Below are positions 8,091 to 18,578 of a stretch of DNA of 20,066 nucleotides, in pieces. The DNA is from Phoronis australis. Its lineage: Eukaryota > Phoronida > Phoronidae. Within the stretch, counting starts at the first letter, position 1. Each line of letters begins with the position of its first letter. Made by a program: the position numbers and the translations under genes. The notes under the pieces are model-generated. The model was not told the origin of the DNA, did no database searches, and saw only the letters and a program-made list of their open reading frames with translations. The DNA lies in contig NMRA01000970.1 in NCBI GenBank assembly GCA_002633005.1, positions 1 through 20,066 of the forward strand. The letters are read 5' to 3'.

Positions 8091-9014
8091 TTCTAGAGTA
8101 CTTTGACCCCAGAACCCAAAGTTGTAAACACCATCTAAAAATAGATGTTGACGTTAAAGTACATGACAACAAGTCTGACCCCATCATTTAAAAGTCCTTA
8201 TGCACAAATTTTGGGAAACTTAAAATGGATATATTCTTATTAATTACTTAAACAATATTTAATCTGACAGTACAATTTTGAGGCAAACACGTCTTGTCCT
8301 GTTGAGGGCCCACTATCAGCCCAAATGTTTCGATTTTTTCATGTGATGTTTTTGCAATTAGCTATTATCAGGAAGAGATAACCAGGAAGGGACAACTAGC
8401 TTAACCGCCGTTTTTGGCCACCTTCCCCGGATTAATTTCAGGACCTAAGTTTCGTTTAATAGGAAGCAGATGATTTTATCAGAGAGATTAACGATTTTTT
8501 TATAGAAGGATATCAAAAAAAACTCACTTTGCGTACTTAAACAGTGGTGTAATTGTACTTTGAAAATATCGACTTCAGCGCACACAATCGCAACTTCCCA
8601 CACGCAGTCACGGGTATTTAAGCTTTTCCGTCGATGTATAGATGGCACACTAGTCAAGTACTCATCCATTTGCATATAAAGTTTGCATGTGGGAGTTCTG
8701 AGACTCTCGTCAGTTTAGTTGTTGTCGAGCGCCTGAGAGGATAAAGCGGTGACCTCCCGCTGAGAGCACGCGCTGATGAAGATACCACAGCTGACTGGAT
8801 CGCTTCGCAATCAGGAGGTGAAAACACTATCGTGACTGCAGTTCTGAATTCCAGCTAAGCAAGCCCTATTTCGAGCAGTAGATTGAATTGTTTTCGTCCC
8901 CAGACTGGATTGCAGAGAAGTTTAGAATGAGGTCAACATCGAACTGTCTGCGGCTACCTATCGTGTTGACAAAAGTTTGAAGTATCAGAACCGTAGACGG
9001 AGCGCGGGGGATGT
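8091..9014. other. Unassigned non-coding stretch
   Basis: No gene is supported. The longest open frame (76 codons, minus, 8445-8675) has no recognisable domain. A TATAAA at 8675-8680 is followed by TCAGTT at 8710-8715, but the spacing is a little long for TATA plus initiator and no downstream coding region fits. Confidence 0.4.
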
Positions 9015-10013
9015 CTATGGTTCCGGTTCATCTTCAGTTGACGAAAACATTGCTATCGACATAAAGAATGACCGTGGGAAATTCATTTTGAGGTGGATAC
9101 CTCTATCCAACAATAAATATTTTAATACTAAAAGTACTCTGTAATATCTCACCCTCCGCGTTTCGTTTCTTTGACGTTGTTTGAGGTTGCGGTATCGTGA
9201 AACAACGCCGTCAGGTGAGAGAAGTTGCACCAAATAACTGGAACTGGCTGCAATTCTTTCCTTTAGGATGCCCGGACTCAACTGTGCCATTTTCTTGGCA
9301 AGTCTCTTGCCTGCCGAAATTTTTCTGAGCATTGAAGACATCGGCCTTCTCCTGCTCCAATCAACCTTTTTCTCTGCTACAGAAATGTTATGCCTAATTT
9401 TCTACCATGTTAGCACACTTTGTGGCTCTGCTACAATTAGCACTGCCATAATCGTATTTTTTAATTCCGCCACAGTATGCATACCTGGAAGTTAGTTTTG
9501 CTAAGAGTTTTTTCCAAATTAAGCCACAACAGTTGTTCATCATTAAATGCCTCAGATTCCTCGACGCCATGGACATTTCCGTCAACACAAAACGCACCCT
9601 TGCCATTCTTAAAAATTCGTATATGTATATAAGTGCTATAATTGCTTCGAAGGACCGACAGTAAGCGTGGCTGGAATGTCGGCAGCTTCGCGACTATGTC
9701 TACAGGTAACTCCTGTTGAAATTCTCCATACTTCAAAATTCTTTTATGCAGGTGCTGATAATTGCCTTCAATGGTTTTCATAATAAGAGACTAGAAATCC
9801 GATTTGTCACACACGCCCACTGGCCTGGTGCTGTCTTACATTTTCCATGGCCACCTTGCTACAGTCGACTTGCGCAATAGCCGAATTAGTGTCCACATTT
9901 GTGGTCACGTGCCGGATACAGGCCCATGAGACAAGTTGCAGCAACAAATTCAGTACGAATCCATAAACCCTTTTACACCCACAGTTAAATGCGCAAAACT
10001 GCTCCTGTATTTC
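9015..10013 (-). pseudogene. Possible broken coding region, family unknown
   Basis: On the minus strand several open frames follow one another: 10013-9807 (68 codons, cysteine-rich start FCAFNCGCK, no methionine at its head), 9781-9461 (106 codons), 9606-9394 and 9341-9015 (108 codons, ending in acidic TEDEPEP). A donor-like CAG|GTATGC lies at 9485/9484. One frame near 9480-9400 reads YCGGIKKYDYGSAN..S, loosely like the BED zinc finger of hAT transposases (C..C, GS..N, then H), but the pairing histidines are not present. Lengths are near those expected by chance. This may be a degraded DNA-transposon or host exon set, or nothing. Confidence 0.2.
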
Positions 10014-10436
10014 TTAAACATTTAATTTAATGCTCAAGCTATACAACGAATGCGTGTTGAAACACAATATAGACTTTGGAACAAAGATGGACTCCTTGCA
10101 TCAGGACCTTAGTAAGCGGGGAGAGGGCGAGTGCCACCCCCAAAAAATTGCATGCCTCAGGGTTTAACCATGGCAACCGACAAAGGTGTGCTGCTCGGGA
10201 AAGGCAAAAAAGAAAGACTTCGAATACTGATCAGAGAGAAAACTCAATATAACTTTGACAACTCGGTATCAGTGTATGGTTTACCATTTGAGGGCCCTAA
10301 GCAGGAAAATTGTTGTTAGGGTCTTTGTTTTTGCAGCATAGGTCGTCTAAGTGCTCTTGAAAATGTGCACTTAATCATTCATGCATGTATTTCGAAAATT
10401 CTAGAACATTTTTAAAGCAAAAATTTTGCAGAGCGT
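10014..10436. other. Unassigned non-coding stretch
   Basis: A 62-codon open frame at 10131-10319 has no recognisable domain. No RNA gene or repeat partner is clear. Confidence 0.4.
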
Positions 10437-10895
10437 ATTAAAGGAGCATGCCACCCAAAAACAACCTAATTTGTATCAACTTAGATCGAGTAGTTCTACT
10501 CCATAACGGTACGTACGGTTGCGTTACCTGTCACCTGACGGCAGACTGAGGTGTCGAAATTATACAATGACGTAATTGGTTTCACACGCAGTCTCTTCAG
10601 CAGTTCACAACACGGGTTACTGGTGTAAGCTTATCGCTTACATTCCTCGTTTTACACCAATAAATCATCAAACTTCGATGTAAAACCCTTAAAAATACAC
10701 CCAGTTCTTATAAAAACGTGTTGTTTTATTTCGCTGTTACGGATTGTTTGGTATTTGGACACGGCCGTAGCCTAAAACGGCTCGGCAGGCCAATAAGGTC
10801 CGTAGCAGGTGTTTGGCGACTGTTCGGAGATAAATTCGAATTATTTTTCCGTGAGATACAGACAGGAGAACCTAGTCTGTGTTGTTTAGAATTGT
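10437..10895 (+). repeat. Dispersed repeat family B, copy 2 (plus)
   Basis: Plus-strand copy of the repeat found at 3062-3484 in the opposite orientation. It begins TTAAAGGAGCATGCCACCC and runs through CACCTGACGGCAGAC, ATGACGTAATTGG, ACCAATAAATCATCAAAC and TGTTTTATTTCGCTGTTACGG. It ends near a hairpin with perfect 6-bp arms, ACAGAC..GTCTGT, at about 10859-10881. No open frame is shared between the copies, which argues for a non-coding element. Its class is unknown. Confidence 0.75.
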
Positions 10896-10921
10896 GATTT
10901 TTTTGAGTTCTAAACACGCAA

Positions 10922-11034
10922 AACGCTCGTTATCTTGGCCAGTGGATCGGAGCCAGATCAGGCACGTCGCGGCCGGCCGGATTGACTCGTTATCCCGACC
11001 AGTGACTCGGAAACTGATCAAACATCTCGAACAT
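10922..11034 (+). repeat. 62-bp tandem duplication
   Basis: CTCGTTATC..G.CCAGTG..TCGGA...GATCA recurs at 10925 and 10987, giving two diverged copies about 62 bp apart, separated by a GC-rich GCGGCCGGCCGG spacer. The function is unknown. Confidence 0.55.
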
Positions 11035-11314
11035 AAACCAGCCAACGTTGGAAACTAAACTTCTAGTCAGGAAAATACTATACTTGTGAGCCAAAGTAAT
11101 GTGCACGTGATTATGTTGGTGAATTAGCCACGAAACTGCAAATCGTCGGGGCCGCGAATTGAGGCTCCGCTTTGTCCACAGCACCGTCAGCATGCGCGCA
11201 CCCAGCCCTCAATATGGGGGGGGTCGAATTTTTGACGCTGTGGACCTTTTGGTAGCAAAAAAGCGGGTGAGCTAAAAAAAAAAACGGGGGCACAACGGTG
11301 AATTGCGCGATTGT

Positions 11315-11440
11315 GCTTATTAAGAGGACTTGTCTCATTTTCTAAGACTTTGTTTCCCAGAGGCGGACCTTTTTGCCCACTTCGCCACTTTGCCCTCGTT
11401 CGAGCCCCCATGGGTGCGCACATGGTCAGGGCAGAAGTTG
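11315..11440 (+). repeat. Dispersed repeat family D, copy 2 (plus)
   Basis: Counterpart of 197-335. The run GAGGACTTGTCTCATTTTCT, then GGCGGACCTTTTTGCCC, then CTCGTTCGAGCCCCC and GGGTGCGCACATGG follows the same order as the reverse complement of copy 1. The 7-bp hairpin of copy 1 is degraded here (CCCACTTCGCCACTTTG), while the GTTCGAGCC box is kept. Confidence 0.6.
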
Positions 11441-11593
11441 TACATTGACAATCATTATTTGAATAATGTAAATATAAATACAGATTCCCCTAACACTTGG
11501 CCGTGGGATGGAAATCGAGTTGTTTCACAACACTTTCTGCCACCATACACTAAATTAGCATGGACTCACACGGCCTCGGTGTCCCGTCAATTA

Positions 11594-12439
11594 GCCTCAT
11601 GTGAACGTTATGGCTTCCTCTGATGGACCTCCAGAAGTATTTTGCGCGTAAGAAGTTTAGATAATTTACACACAGAAAGAGTCCATGTCGGTATGTTACA
11701 GCGTGACTCGTGAGTGGCTGACAATATAGACAATAACAACTGAACTGAACACGTTCGTTGGAAATCACACCACCGATTGTGGCCAATCGATTTTAGAACG
11801 CTCCCTGGCACTAACCTGACTTCCAAAACTACTGAAATGTCTTTTTGCTGGCTCTGTTCGTAGTAATATGAACTTCATTGTCGCGGGCTAGCCAACACAT
11901 GACTTTTTCTTCGAAGTTGACTGTCGGTTATCAAATTCAAACTGTTGACTTCCGGTGGAAACTGCCTTACGAATACAACTCAACACAATGAAACTTGCAC
12001 AATAACTAATTTTTTTTAAGAATTGCATGAGTTCTATTGATTACATTGTACTGAGCAGATCAGTGTCTCAGTGGATTAACATTGGGTGCATTGTTACTGC
12101 TGTTGGTCACCGGATGTTCGTCTACATTTAAATTCACAAAGACGCGCGATAATGATTACGTAACTGCACTAAATCAGTACTGGTTAAACGGTCGTCCTTT
12201 TATGGTTTGTATCTTTATAAGTGTTAAGGAATCAGTCGGGCAACATTTTTATGAGATGATGGGTTTTGCATGAGCAAATAATTATTTTTTGTTGGAAAAT
12301 AATGGGAAAATTTTCGAACCAAAAATTAAAAAATATCTCACTATATTCAAATTTTAACAACTTGAAAACGTAAATTTTCATCACATAGAAACCTTAGAGC
12401 TTTTAGAAAATTCAAGTTTTCCACACATGAAAAAATCCA
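11594..12439 (+). mobile_element. Family A element, copy 2, left non-array part
   Basis: Direct-orientation counterpart of 1663-2520, with small indels: copy 2 gains GATGGACCTCCAGAAG near 11630 and lacks a short TCTCAAGTCTAAACTT-like segment near 11740. Homology starts abruptly after TCAATTA, consistent with an element boundary. A 63-codon frame at 12082-12273 is interrupted in copy 1, so no coding function is inferred. Confidence 0.7.
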
Positions 12440-12852
12440 GTTTTCGAAAAACTTAAGAAGTCAGGAAAACTTAAGTTTTTAAAATTACAAAAACTTAAGT
12501 TTTGTGATCAACTTAAGTTATCAGAAAAACTTAAGTTTTGTTAGTTCAAAAAAATTAAGTTTTCATGAAAACTTAAGTTGTTACTTGAAATTTAAGTTTA
12601 TTTGTGAAAACTTAAGTTTTACACCTGAAAAAACTTAAGTTTTCTGAAAAACTTAAGTTTTCTGACAAACTTAACATTGTGCTGAAAAACTTAAGTTTTT
12701 GGCGAAAAACTTAACTTTTAAAAACTTAAGTTTCTTTTAAAAACTTAAGTTTTTCGGCAGAACTTAAGTTTTTCCTCTAAAACTTAAGTTATTTTCCAAA
12801 AACTTAAAACTTAAGTTTTCAGCGAAAAACTTAAGTTCATTTTTGTAAGGGC
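12440..12852. repeat. CTTAAG palindrome array, copy 2a
   Basis: Continuation of family A copy 2. Fifteen exact CTTAAG cores lie between 12452 and 12830, at a modal spacing of about 18-20 bp, with one-base variants between them. It lacks the 126-bp internal duplication of copy 1 and ends with the same TTCATTTTTGTAAGGGC at 12852. Confidence 0.9.
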
Positions 12853-12885
12853 CCCCAAATTTTAGGATGGGTGCGTGGATGAGTT
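12853..12885 (+). repeat. Family F spacer between arrays
   Basis: CCCCAAATTTTAGGATGGGTGCGTGGATGAG separates the two array segments in two pieces: a CCCCAAATTTTAGG part and a GGGTGCGTGGATGAG part. Both match the sequence at about 416-446, so this spacer is itself a dispersed sequence. Confidence 0.5.
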
Positions 12886-13167
12886 TTCATGAAAACTTAA
12901 GTTATTACTTAAAACTTAAGTTTATTTTTGAAAACTTAAGTTTTCCACCTAAAAAATGAGTTTTCTGAAAAACCTAACATTGTGTTGAAAAACTTAAATT
13001 TTTGGGGAAAAACTTGAGTTTTAAGAACTTAAGTTTCTTTTAAAAACTAATTTTTTTCGGAAGAACTTAAGTTTTTCATTTAAAACTTAATTTATTTTCC
13101 AAAAACTTATTTTTTTCGCCAAAACTTAAGTTTTCAGCGAAAAACTTAATTTCATTTTTGTAAGGGC
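12886..13167. repeat. CTTAAG palindrome array, copy 2b (duplicated segment)
   Basis: Begins GTTTTCATGAAAACTTAAGTT, matching array 2a from 12559, and follows its order of variant units (AACATTGTG block, TTTCTTTTAAAAACT block, TTTTCCAAAAACTT block) to the same terminus, GTAAGGGC at 13160-13167. It is therefore a duplicate of 12559-12852, more decayed and with one unit fewer. It directly abuts the LINE fragment. Confidence 0.8.
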
Positions 13168-14175
13168 AGGACTTAATATTACTGTAAAAGACTTTCACCC
13201 ACCTTCTTATAGACCAACCAAATTGAGGAAGGATATGTTTTTTGAAGAAAATTCCACGACAATGAATCAAATGCTTTCTCAAAATCAATCAGTAAAACAA
13301 TCCAGGGTTTATAGCAGCCTGGGCGTAAAACATTAATTCACATAGCACGCGGATATTCTCATTCTCACTTCTTCCAGAAACGAAACCTGTCTGGTCTTTC
13401 CTGATTAGTTTTCCCAAAGCTGGTTTCAACCGTTCAGCCACAGCCGAGGAAGACAATTTATATGTCACATCGAGTAAGGATATAGGTATCCATTTTTTTC
13501 AAATAAGGTTTACTTTCATCTGCTCCCTTAAGGATGCAGGTAATCATTCCCTCTTTCTGTGTTGATGATAACTGACCAACTGCAAACCAGTGTTTAGTGA
13601 GCGAACAACGAAATGTCAAATGTGAGTAGAAAAAAACTTAAAAATTACACTGAAAAACCGCCGGAGCCTGGGCACTTGTTGTTTTTAACTTTTTTTCAAG
13701 CATTGTGTGACTTCTTCTATTTTTTTCTTTTTCTAACTCATTCCGTTGTGAGACACCAACCGTATCAAGAAGAGTCTCTTAAGCAGTTCTGTTATAATGT
13801 CTATAATTGTATAGATTTTCGTAAAAAAATGGTTTCCTGAATAACCTCTTCTTCACTAATGGTTTTAGTATTGTCAGATTTCCACAAAAAGATATATACT
13901 TAGTTGAGTAATGCCTATTTTCCAAAAGAAGAAGGTATTTAGAAGGTTTTTCACCCTCTTCAATCCATCTTTCTCTCGACCTAATCATAAGACCCTTAAC
14001 TTATTCTGCCTTAGCTAGCCAATTCGATTATTTTTTGTTCCAGTAGTTCCCTATCAAGGCCTAGACCTGTTTCCAACAAGCTCATTTTTTCGATAAGATG
14101 CTGTTAAGCTCTATCACATTTTCTTTTTAAGTAAATAGCAAAGGAAATTATTTTGCCGCGATTCTCCATCAATAA
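13168..14175 (-). pseudogene. LINE (L1/Tx1-like) reverse transcriptase fragment
   Basis: Minus-strand fragments in the correct N-to-C order identify ORF2 of a non-LTR retrotransposon of the L1 superfamily: RERWIEEGEKPSKY (about 13970-13925), TQKEGMITCILKG (about 13557), ISLLDVTYKLSSSAVAERL, KDQTGFVSGRSENENIR, LIDFEKAFDSLSWNFL (FEKAFDS at 13283-13263 is RT motif A) and RWVKVFYSNIKSC at the array junction. These lie in at least three frames with in-frame stops, so the copy is dead. The catalytic YADD region and 3' end are missing because the fragment stops where the palindrome array begins. ORF2 in a full element would be several times longer, with an upstream endonuclease. Confidence 0.9.
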
Positions 14176-14954
14176 CGTTTAAAGAAAAAAGTTGAATGAA
14201 GTCAAACGTAACAGAAGGTTCCGTAGACGAATCACTAGGAAGACTTTAACCTGCGAAACAAACTACGTAGTTAATTTATCTAACCATAACTTAACTGATA
14301 GTGAGGTTAGCCTACTTTCTAAAGGACGTTACTTCTGTCTTACCAAAACCAATATTGACAAAGATGAATTACTACTCGATATTTACACTTTAGCTAGATG
14401 ACTTAGATTAGTAGCTTATTTTGACAATCCTTTCAAAGGTGAAAACCAGAACTCCCCTTTAGAAATTAATCCTTTCAAGAAAAAAAAACAATTGAAATCC
14501 ACCATTTCCATGAAAGTTACATCGAAGCGATTACTATTGACGCTATGAATTACAAAAAGCAAAACTACAAATATATTATTACTAAGTCCTAAAAAGATGC
14601 CCTTACAAATCTCGCTAAAAACAAAGAAATCATAATTAAACCAGCTGATAAAGGATCAGCAGTTGTTATAATGGACAATCAGAAATATATTGACGAGGCT
14701 CTCCGACCACTTAATGACACAGCGTACTACAAACTTTTAGATAATAACCACAACACAAAACATATCAGCCTTATAACTAAAACTATTTTGAATGCTTTCC
14801 AATTAGTCCACATTGACAAAGAAACAAAAATTACCTCGTTCCTAATGATGCTCAACTTAGTCGCTTTTATCTCCTTCCTGAAATCTACAAAGAAGGTAAT
14901 CCTGGACGCCCAAATATAGCTAGCAACAACTGCCCTACAGAAAAAATTCTCAGT

Positions 14955-15427
14955 TTGCCAACAACCATGTTCAGCAATTTGTCCCCACAATTCTTTCGTA
15001 TGTTAAAGATACGAATCATTTTATTAATGCAATTAAAAACATCAGGGATTTAAATAAAAGTACCCTTCTCGTAACACTTCATGTCAAAAGCTTATACACT
15101 AATATTCCTCAACATGAAGGCATAGAAGCCTGTTTCAAGTTTCTTAGTCAACGAAATAATCCTAATGTACCTACATCTTGTATTCGCTCTCTTCTTGAAC
15201 ATGTACTTACCATGAATCATTTTACCTTTAACAATAATCACTATCTCCAAATATTAGGCACAGCTATGGGTATTAGGGTTGTTTCTACTTTTGCCAACCT
15301 TTTTATGGGAAATTTTGAAAACAGCTTCATCAAATCCTGCTCTGAAAAACCTATTCTGTGGCTAAGGTATATTGATGACAATTTTATGATCTGGACCCAC
15401 GGCCCACAAAAGTTAGATGTAAATTAA
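14955..15427 (+). pseudogene. PLE reverse transcriptase core, open frame segment
   Basis: The longest uninterrupted RT piece of the element runs from FANNHVQQF to a TAA at 15425-15427. It holds motifs A to C. Motif C YIDD is intact, with WTHG shortly after, as in the family. The motif A aspartate is replaced by histidine (CAT at 15080-15082 where the family has GAT in a D-V-T-S-L-Y-T-N-I-P context), and motif B reads GTAMGIRVVS instead of GTAMGTKMAP-like. These changes would inactivate polymerase activity even if the frame were whole. Confidence 0.85.
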
Positions 15428-15702
15428 AAATATTAACGAATTTCACCTACTATAAAGTTCACTTATGGCATTTCTCATAATAAAGTCTCACTTTTAGATG
15501 TAACTGTCATCCTTAAATAGTGATAAACTAGAAATTGACTTAATCTGTACAGAAACTGACAAACACCAATACCTGTCACAACCCTCGTGTCATCCCTTCC
15601 ATTGCAAGAAAAGCCTTTCATATAGACTTGCCCTAAGAATTCGACGCATTTGTTCAGAAAAAACTTCCTTTAATAACCGTTTAAAAGAACTCAAGTACTA
15701 TC

Positions 15703-16428
15703 TACAGTGTAGTTCAACGTCATTTCCCGTTACATCTTATACACAAACAGTTTGACAAAGTCCGTTCAATCACACGAACTAAAACTAATGGCAATACTAC
15801 TAAAAGAATACCATTCATAACTATATTCAATCCATGTTTAAACGTAATTAGCCAAGTCTTCAGAAAACATTTTTCCAGGCTGCATATTTCCCCTCAAATG
15901 AAAAACCTATTTCCTCATTCACCTATAATTTCTTGGAGAAAATGTAAAAATATAAAAAAATGCTTAGTTAAAGCTAATATCGACAATATACACCAAACTG
16001 AAAAACCGATTGGCAACACACACTGTAACAAAACTAGGTGTAAAATGTGTAACTTTATCAACGTTATTACTTTTTTCCAATCTTCCCAAACCAATGGAAA
16101 CTTTGAAACAAAACGTTATTCTGATTGCACCACCAACAGTATTATTAATCTTATAACTTGTAAAAAATGTTCTATCCAATACGTAGGACAAACTCAACAT
16201 AATCTACAAACTCGGTTTCTTAATCATAGATTGATCCTAATACATAAAAACATTTATGATACTATAGGTAATAATTTCAATTCCAAAAACCATAATATTC
16301 AAGATCTTTCTGCACAAATAATAGAAAAACTCCAACACCCCAGTACTCCTCACAGACTCAAAAGAGAACAATATTGGATAGACAAGGTCAATACAATAGA
16401 GCCTCATGGATTGAACATAAAAACTTAA
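15703..16428 (+). pseudogene. PLE thumb, CCHH-type linker and GIY-YIG endonuclease
   Basis: An open frame without internal stops covers the RT C-terminal region (HLIHKQFDKV), the methionine at 15898 and 176 further codons. The linker has CNKTRCKMC, the cysteine part of the zinc-binding motif typical of Penelope-like elements. The endonuclease begins LITCKKCSIQYVGQT (the family's form of GIY..YIG), continues with the conserved arginine in TRFLNHR and the metal-binding glutamate in KREQYWIDK, and ends GLNIKT. All catalytic positions I can recognise are kept. The upstream breaks mean it is not part of an intact polyprotein, although this piece itself could be translated. Confidence 0.9.
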
Positions 16429-17538
16429 AATATATCATGGAAGTTGTTTACGCAAAAATGTATCATACTTTATTACACCTTATCTTAAATGTCATTTGTC
16501 GTTTAATGTTTGATTTTACTTTATTTCTGTTTCTGTTGACAACGGACGTTTTTACATCCGAAAATTTCAGTTGATCCATTCTTGTTATTTTTTACCAATT
16601 TATATTCTACATTTCGTGAAACAATAGTATACTTGGGAGAATCTGGATCACCTTATTTAGTTTCAGATTTATTGTCTACGTTAAGAAAAAGTATAGACAA
16701 TTGTAAGTCTGAATTACTTATACTATCAACTGTCGGAATATTGTCCGTCATATGCTGGTTTTTAACTAATTTAATAGTATCCTTTACTGCAGCAATATAC
16801 TTATATTTTTTTTAGGAGAGAGTTATTGAACTTCCAAAATGATTTCCTCCTCCTGGAACCATCACCTTTAAAGAAATTGTTACCGTTTAATGATCAGACT
16901 GGTAACCTAAATGTGTTATGGAGTATTAAATATGGCTAAAAAGGTTTTAAGAAATTAGAGAAAACATAGTGTGGATCGTTTACTTCCATCTCCTCAAGCT
17001 GTCTTGTGAGCAAAAGGCAAAGACATTCTCTACACAGTCCAGGTAAATTTTTTACAGATATTTAATGGATTCAAACCATTAAATGTCATATTTTTACTGG
17101 TGTTAGCCTTATTTTGAATAATGTCCTGTTATGTAAGTGTGCTTGTCCTAAAAACCCATGTTGCATTATTGCAACACCAGGCTCTGACATCACCATGCCA
17201 ACACTTGTGTTTAGTCTTCTGTCTGACCCTAGGTAGTGTTATGCCCAGTTAATGCTATTTTATAGCAAAATCACAGTATCTTTTAGCAGTATATCTATTC
17301 TTCTAAACAATATTTAAGTTTGACTTGTTAGATTGTAATTTTTGTGTAAATAAGGTAAACAATTTGCTTTTTCGTGCTACCGGGGCTTTCGTCCGTTGTC
17401 TCTTTGGCATCACATTCAAAATCCTGACTGTATAGGATCTCAACCATCGTCTTCATGTACTTATATTATTGTTTATTACTCGCTCCTTGTCAAGACTGTA
17501 CTTTGAAACACATGTATTGTAGGACATCAATTGAATTA
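16429..17538. other. PLE 3' flank and unassigned AT-rich DNA
   Basis: The PLE 3' untranslated region probably extends to about 16570. An open frame from 16540 to 16815 encodes a hydrophobic segment (LLILSTVGILSVICWFLTNL) that would span a membrane, but it has no recognisable family and no convincing start. A donor-like CAG|GTAAAT occurs at about 17041. A hairpin, TGTTGCA-TTAT-TGCAACA, lies at 17159-17176. The N-terminal part of the piggyBac gene that follows was not found here. Confidence 0.4.
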
Positions 17539-18284
17539 GATAATCGATTTTCTGGTTAATTTTTAGATTCAAAACGACAAGGAAAATCCTCAAGTTGGGT
17601 ATACGAGCCAATCGTAACAACGGGTACCGTCTTAAAGAATAAGGAAGAAGTTCATTTGAAGAAAAAGTCAAGATCGACGAAAAACATCTGCATTGTGCAC
17701 TGATATGACATCGAGGCAGTAACTGTCAAGTCACATTTTGATGGTGCTAGTCCTACTGATAATGTCATATTATGAGACAAGAGCTCTAATGCCCATTTTT
17801 AACTCCCAAGGCCATTTTGTGTGCGGCCAGTGATAAGTTTATGGTTGGTCTCGACCTGTTGGATGCTCTGTCAGCAATCTACAACTACGACATCACGCCC
17901 GGAAGGTAGTATCTGTACCTCTTTTGGCACATTTTACCCTTGTTGTGGTCAATCTTTGGCTTATGTACCAAAGTGTGCTCTTCAACGCCCGAAGATGAGC
18001 TCACGAAGCTGAGAATTTTCCAGGCCCATATTGTGACATCACTGTGCAAAGCTCCCAATCAAGGCTGGCCATCTTTGGATGAGGTTAAGTCGCCAAAATC
18101 TGCACCAGCAAAGATGACAAGAAAAAACGTTTTTCCTCGTGACGTTAGCTACAATGGTGTAGGTTGTTGACCCATAGACGTTACTAAAATAGGTCATTGC
18201 AAGTAGTGTGATGACGGCATACCGGAAGTGTGTGCGAGAAATGCTTCACTTCACAAAAACTGTTTCTGTCTATATCACATTTAG
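17539..18284 (+). pseudogene. piggyBac (PGBD-type) transposase, C-terminal remnant
   Basis: Fragments in correct order match the DDE_Tnp_1_7 family of cut-and-paste TTAA-specific transposases: DNRFSG (DNFF/YTS block), IRANRNNGYRLKE, YDIEAVTVKSHFDG (the W-D-n-x-x-V-t block), SDKFMVGLDLLDALSAIY (the YNKxMGGVDLLDqL block), LFWHILPLLW, ELTKLRIFQAHIVTSL, and a C-terminal zinc-ribbon reading GHCK..CDDGIPEVC, LHKNCF, YH. It switches frame at least three times and has stops at 17557, 17640, 17701, 17907, 18168 and 18204. The region that would carry the first catalytic aspartate is absent. A TTAA-ended terminus at 18716-18728 fits as its right end. Confidence 0.8.
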
Positions 18285-18578
18285 TTTTACAACTAAATTG
18301 TCTTGTGTTTAGATGCAACAGTGAGAATCAGTGACTCATAGAGGCTACGGAAGAGACAACAAACTGTGTTGACTTTATTACAGGAATTGTAAGCGAACTA
18401 CTAAATTTATGAGTATATTTCACTAGTATAACAAACTTAGAATCTTAAATTGAGCAGAAGGAAACTTGGTAGCTTATGCTGATAATTAGAGTAATTGTTA
18501 CATAAAAAGTATCTCATCTCATGTTGCTTTGTAGAGATATTCACAAATAAATGGACATTTGCTAATATCAACTCCCAT

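Larger units (their letters stand above)
14192..16428 (+). pseudogene. Penelope-like element (RT plus GIY-YIG), inactivated
   Basis: This is a Neptune/Poseidon-type Penelope-like retroelement encoding reverse transcriptase followed by a GIY-YIG endonuclease. In order: VVNLSNHNLTDSEVSLLSKG (N-terminal block), IIIKPADKGSAVVIMD, SRFYLLPEIYKEGNPGRP, LYTNIP (motif A region), ILGTAMG and ANLFMG (motif B), LRYIDD at 15362-15379 (motif C), a conserved SCHP.HCKKSLSY block, a cysteine linker, then the endonuclease. Lesions are a TGA at 14399, a shift in an A run near 14480-14488, a TAA at 14590, shifts near 14830 and 14950, a TAA at 15425 and further breaks to about 15700. The first recognisable residues start right after the LINE fragment, so the 5' end may be truncated. 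Confidence 0.93.

Noticed and set aside
7500-8250. Long terminal repeat of a retrotransposon
   Set aside because: No TG..CA ends, primer-binding site, second LTR or pol sequence is visible.
8675-8715. TATAAA plus TCAGTT as a core promoter
   Set aside because: The spacing is longer than usual and no gene or element body follows.
11111-11423. Minus-strand frames of 75-78 codons
   Set aside because: They overlap dispersed repeat D and low-complexity A and G runs, and no domain is seen.
12082-12273. Frame beginning MGALLLLLVTGCSS that looks like a lipoprotein signal
   Set aside because: Lipoprotein signals are bacterial, and the frame is disrupted in copy 1 of the same element.
1663-13167. Two A copies as LTRs of one large element
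   Set aside because: They share orientation, but the 8.5 kb between them has no gag or pol and contains a host exon and unrelated repeats.
13613-13840. Plus-strand 75-codon open frame
   Set aside because: It is antisense to the LINE ORF2 remnant.
14727-14990. Minus-strand 87-codon open frame
   Set aside because: It is antisense to the Penelope-like element's coding sequence.
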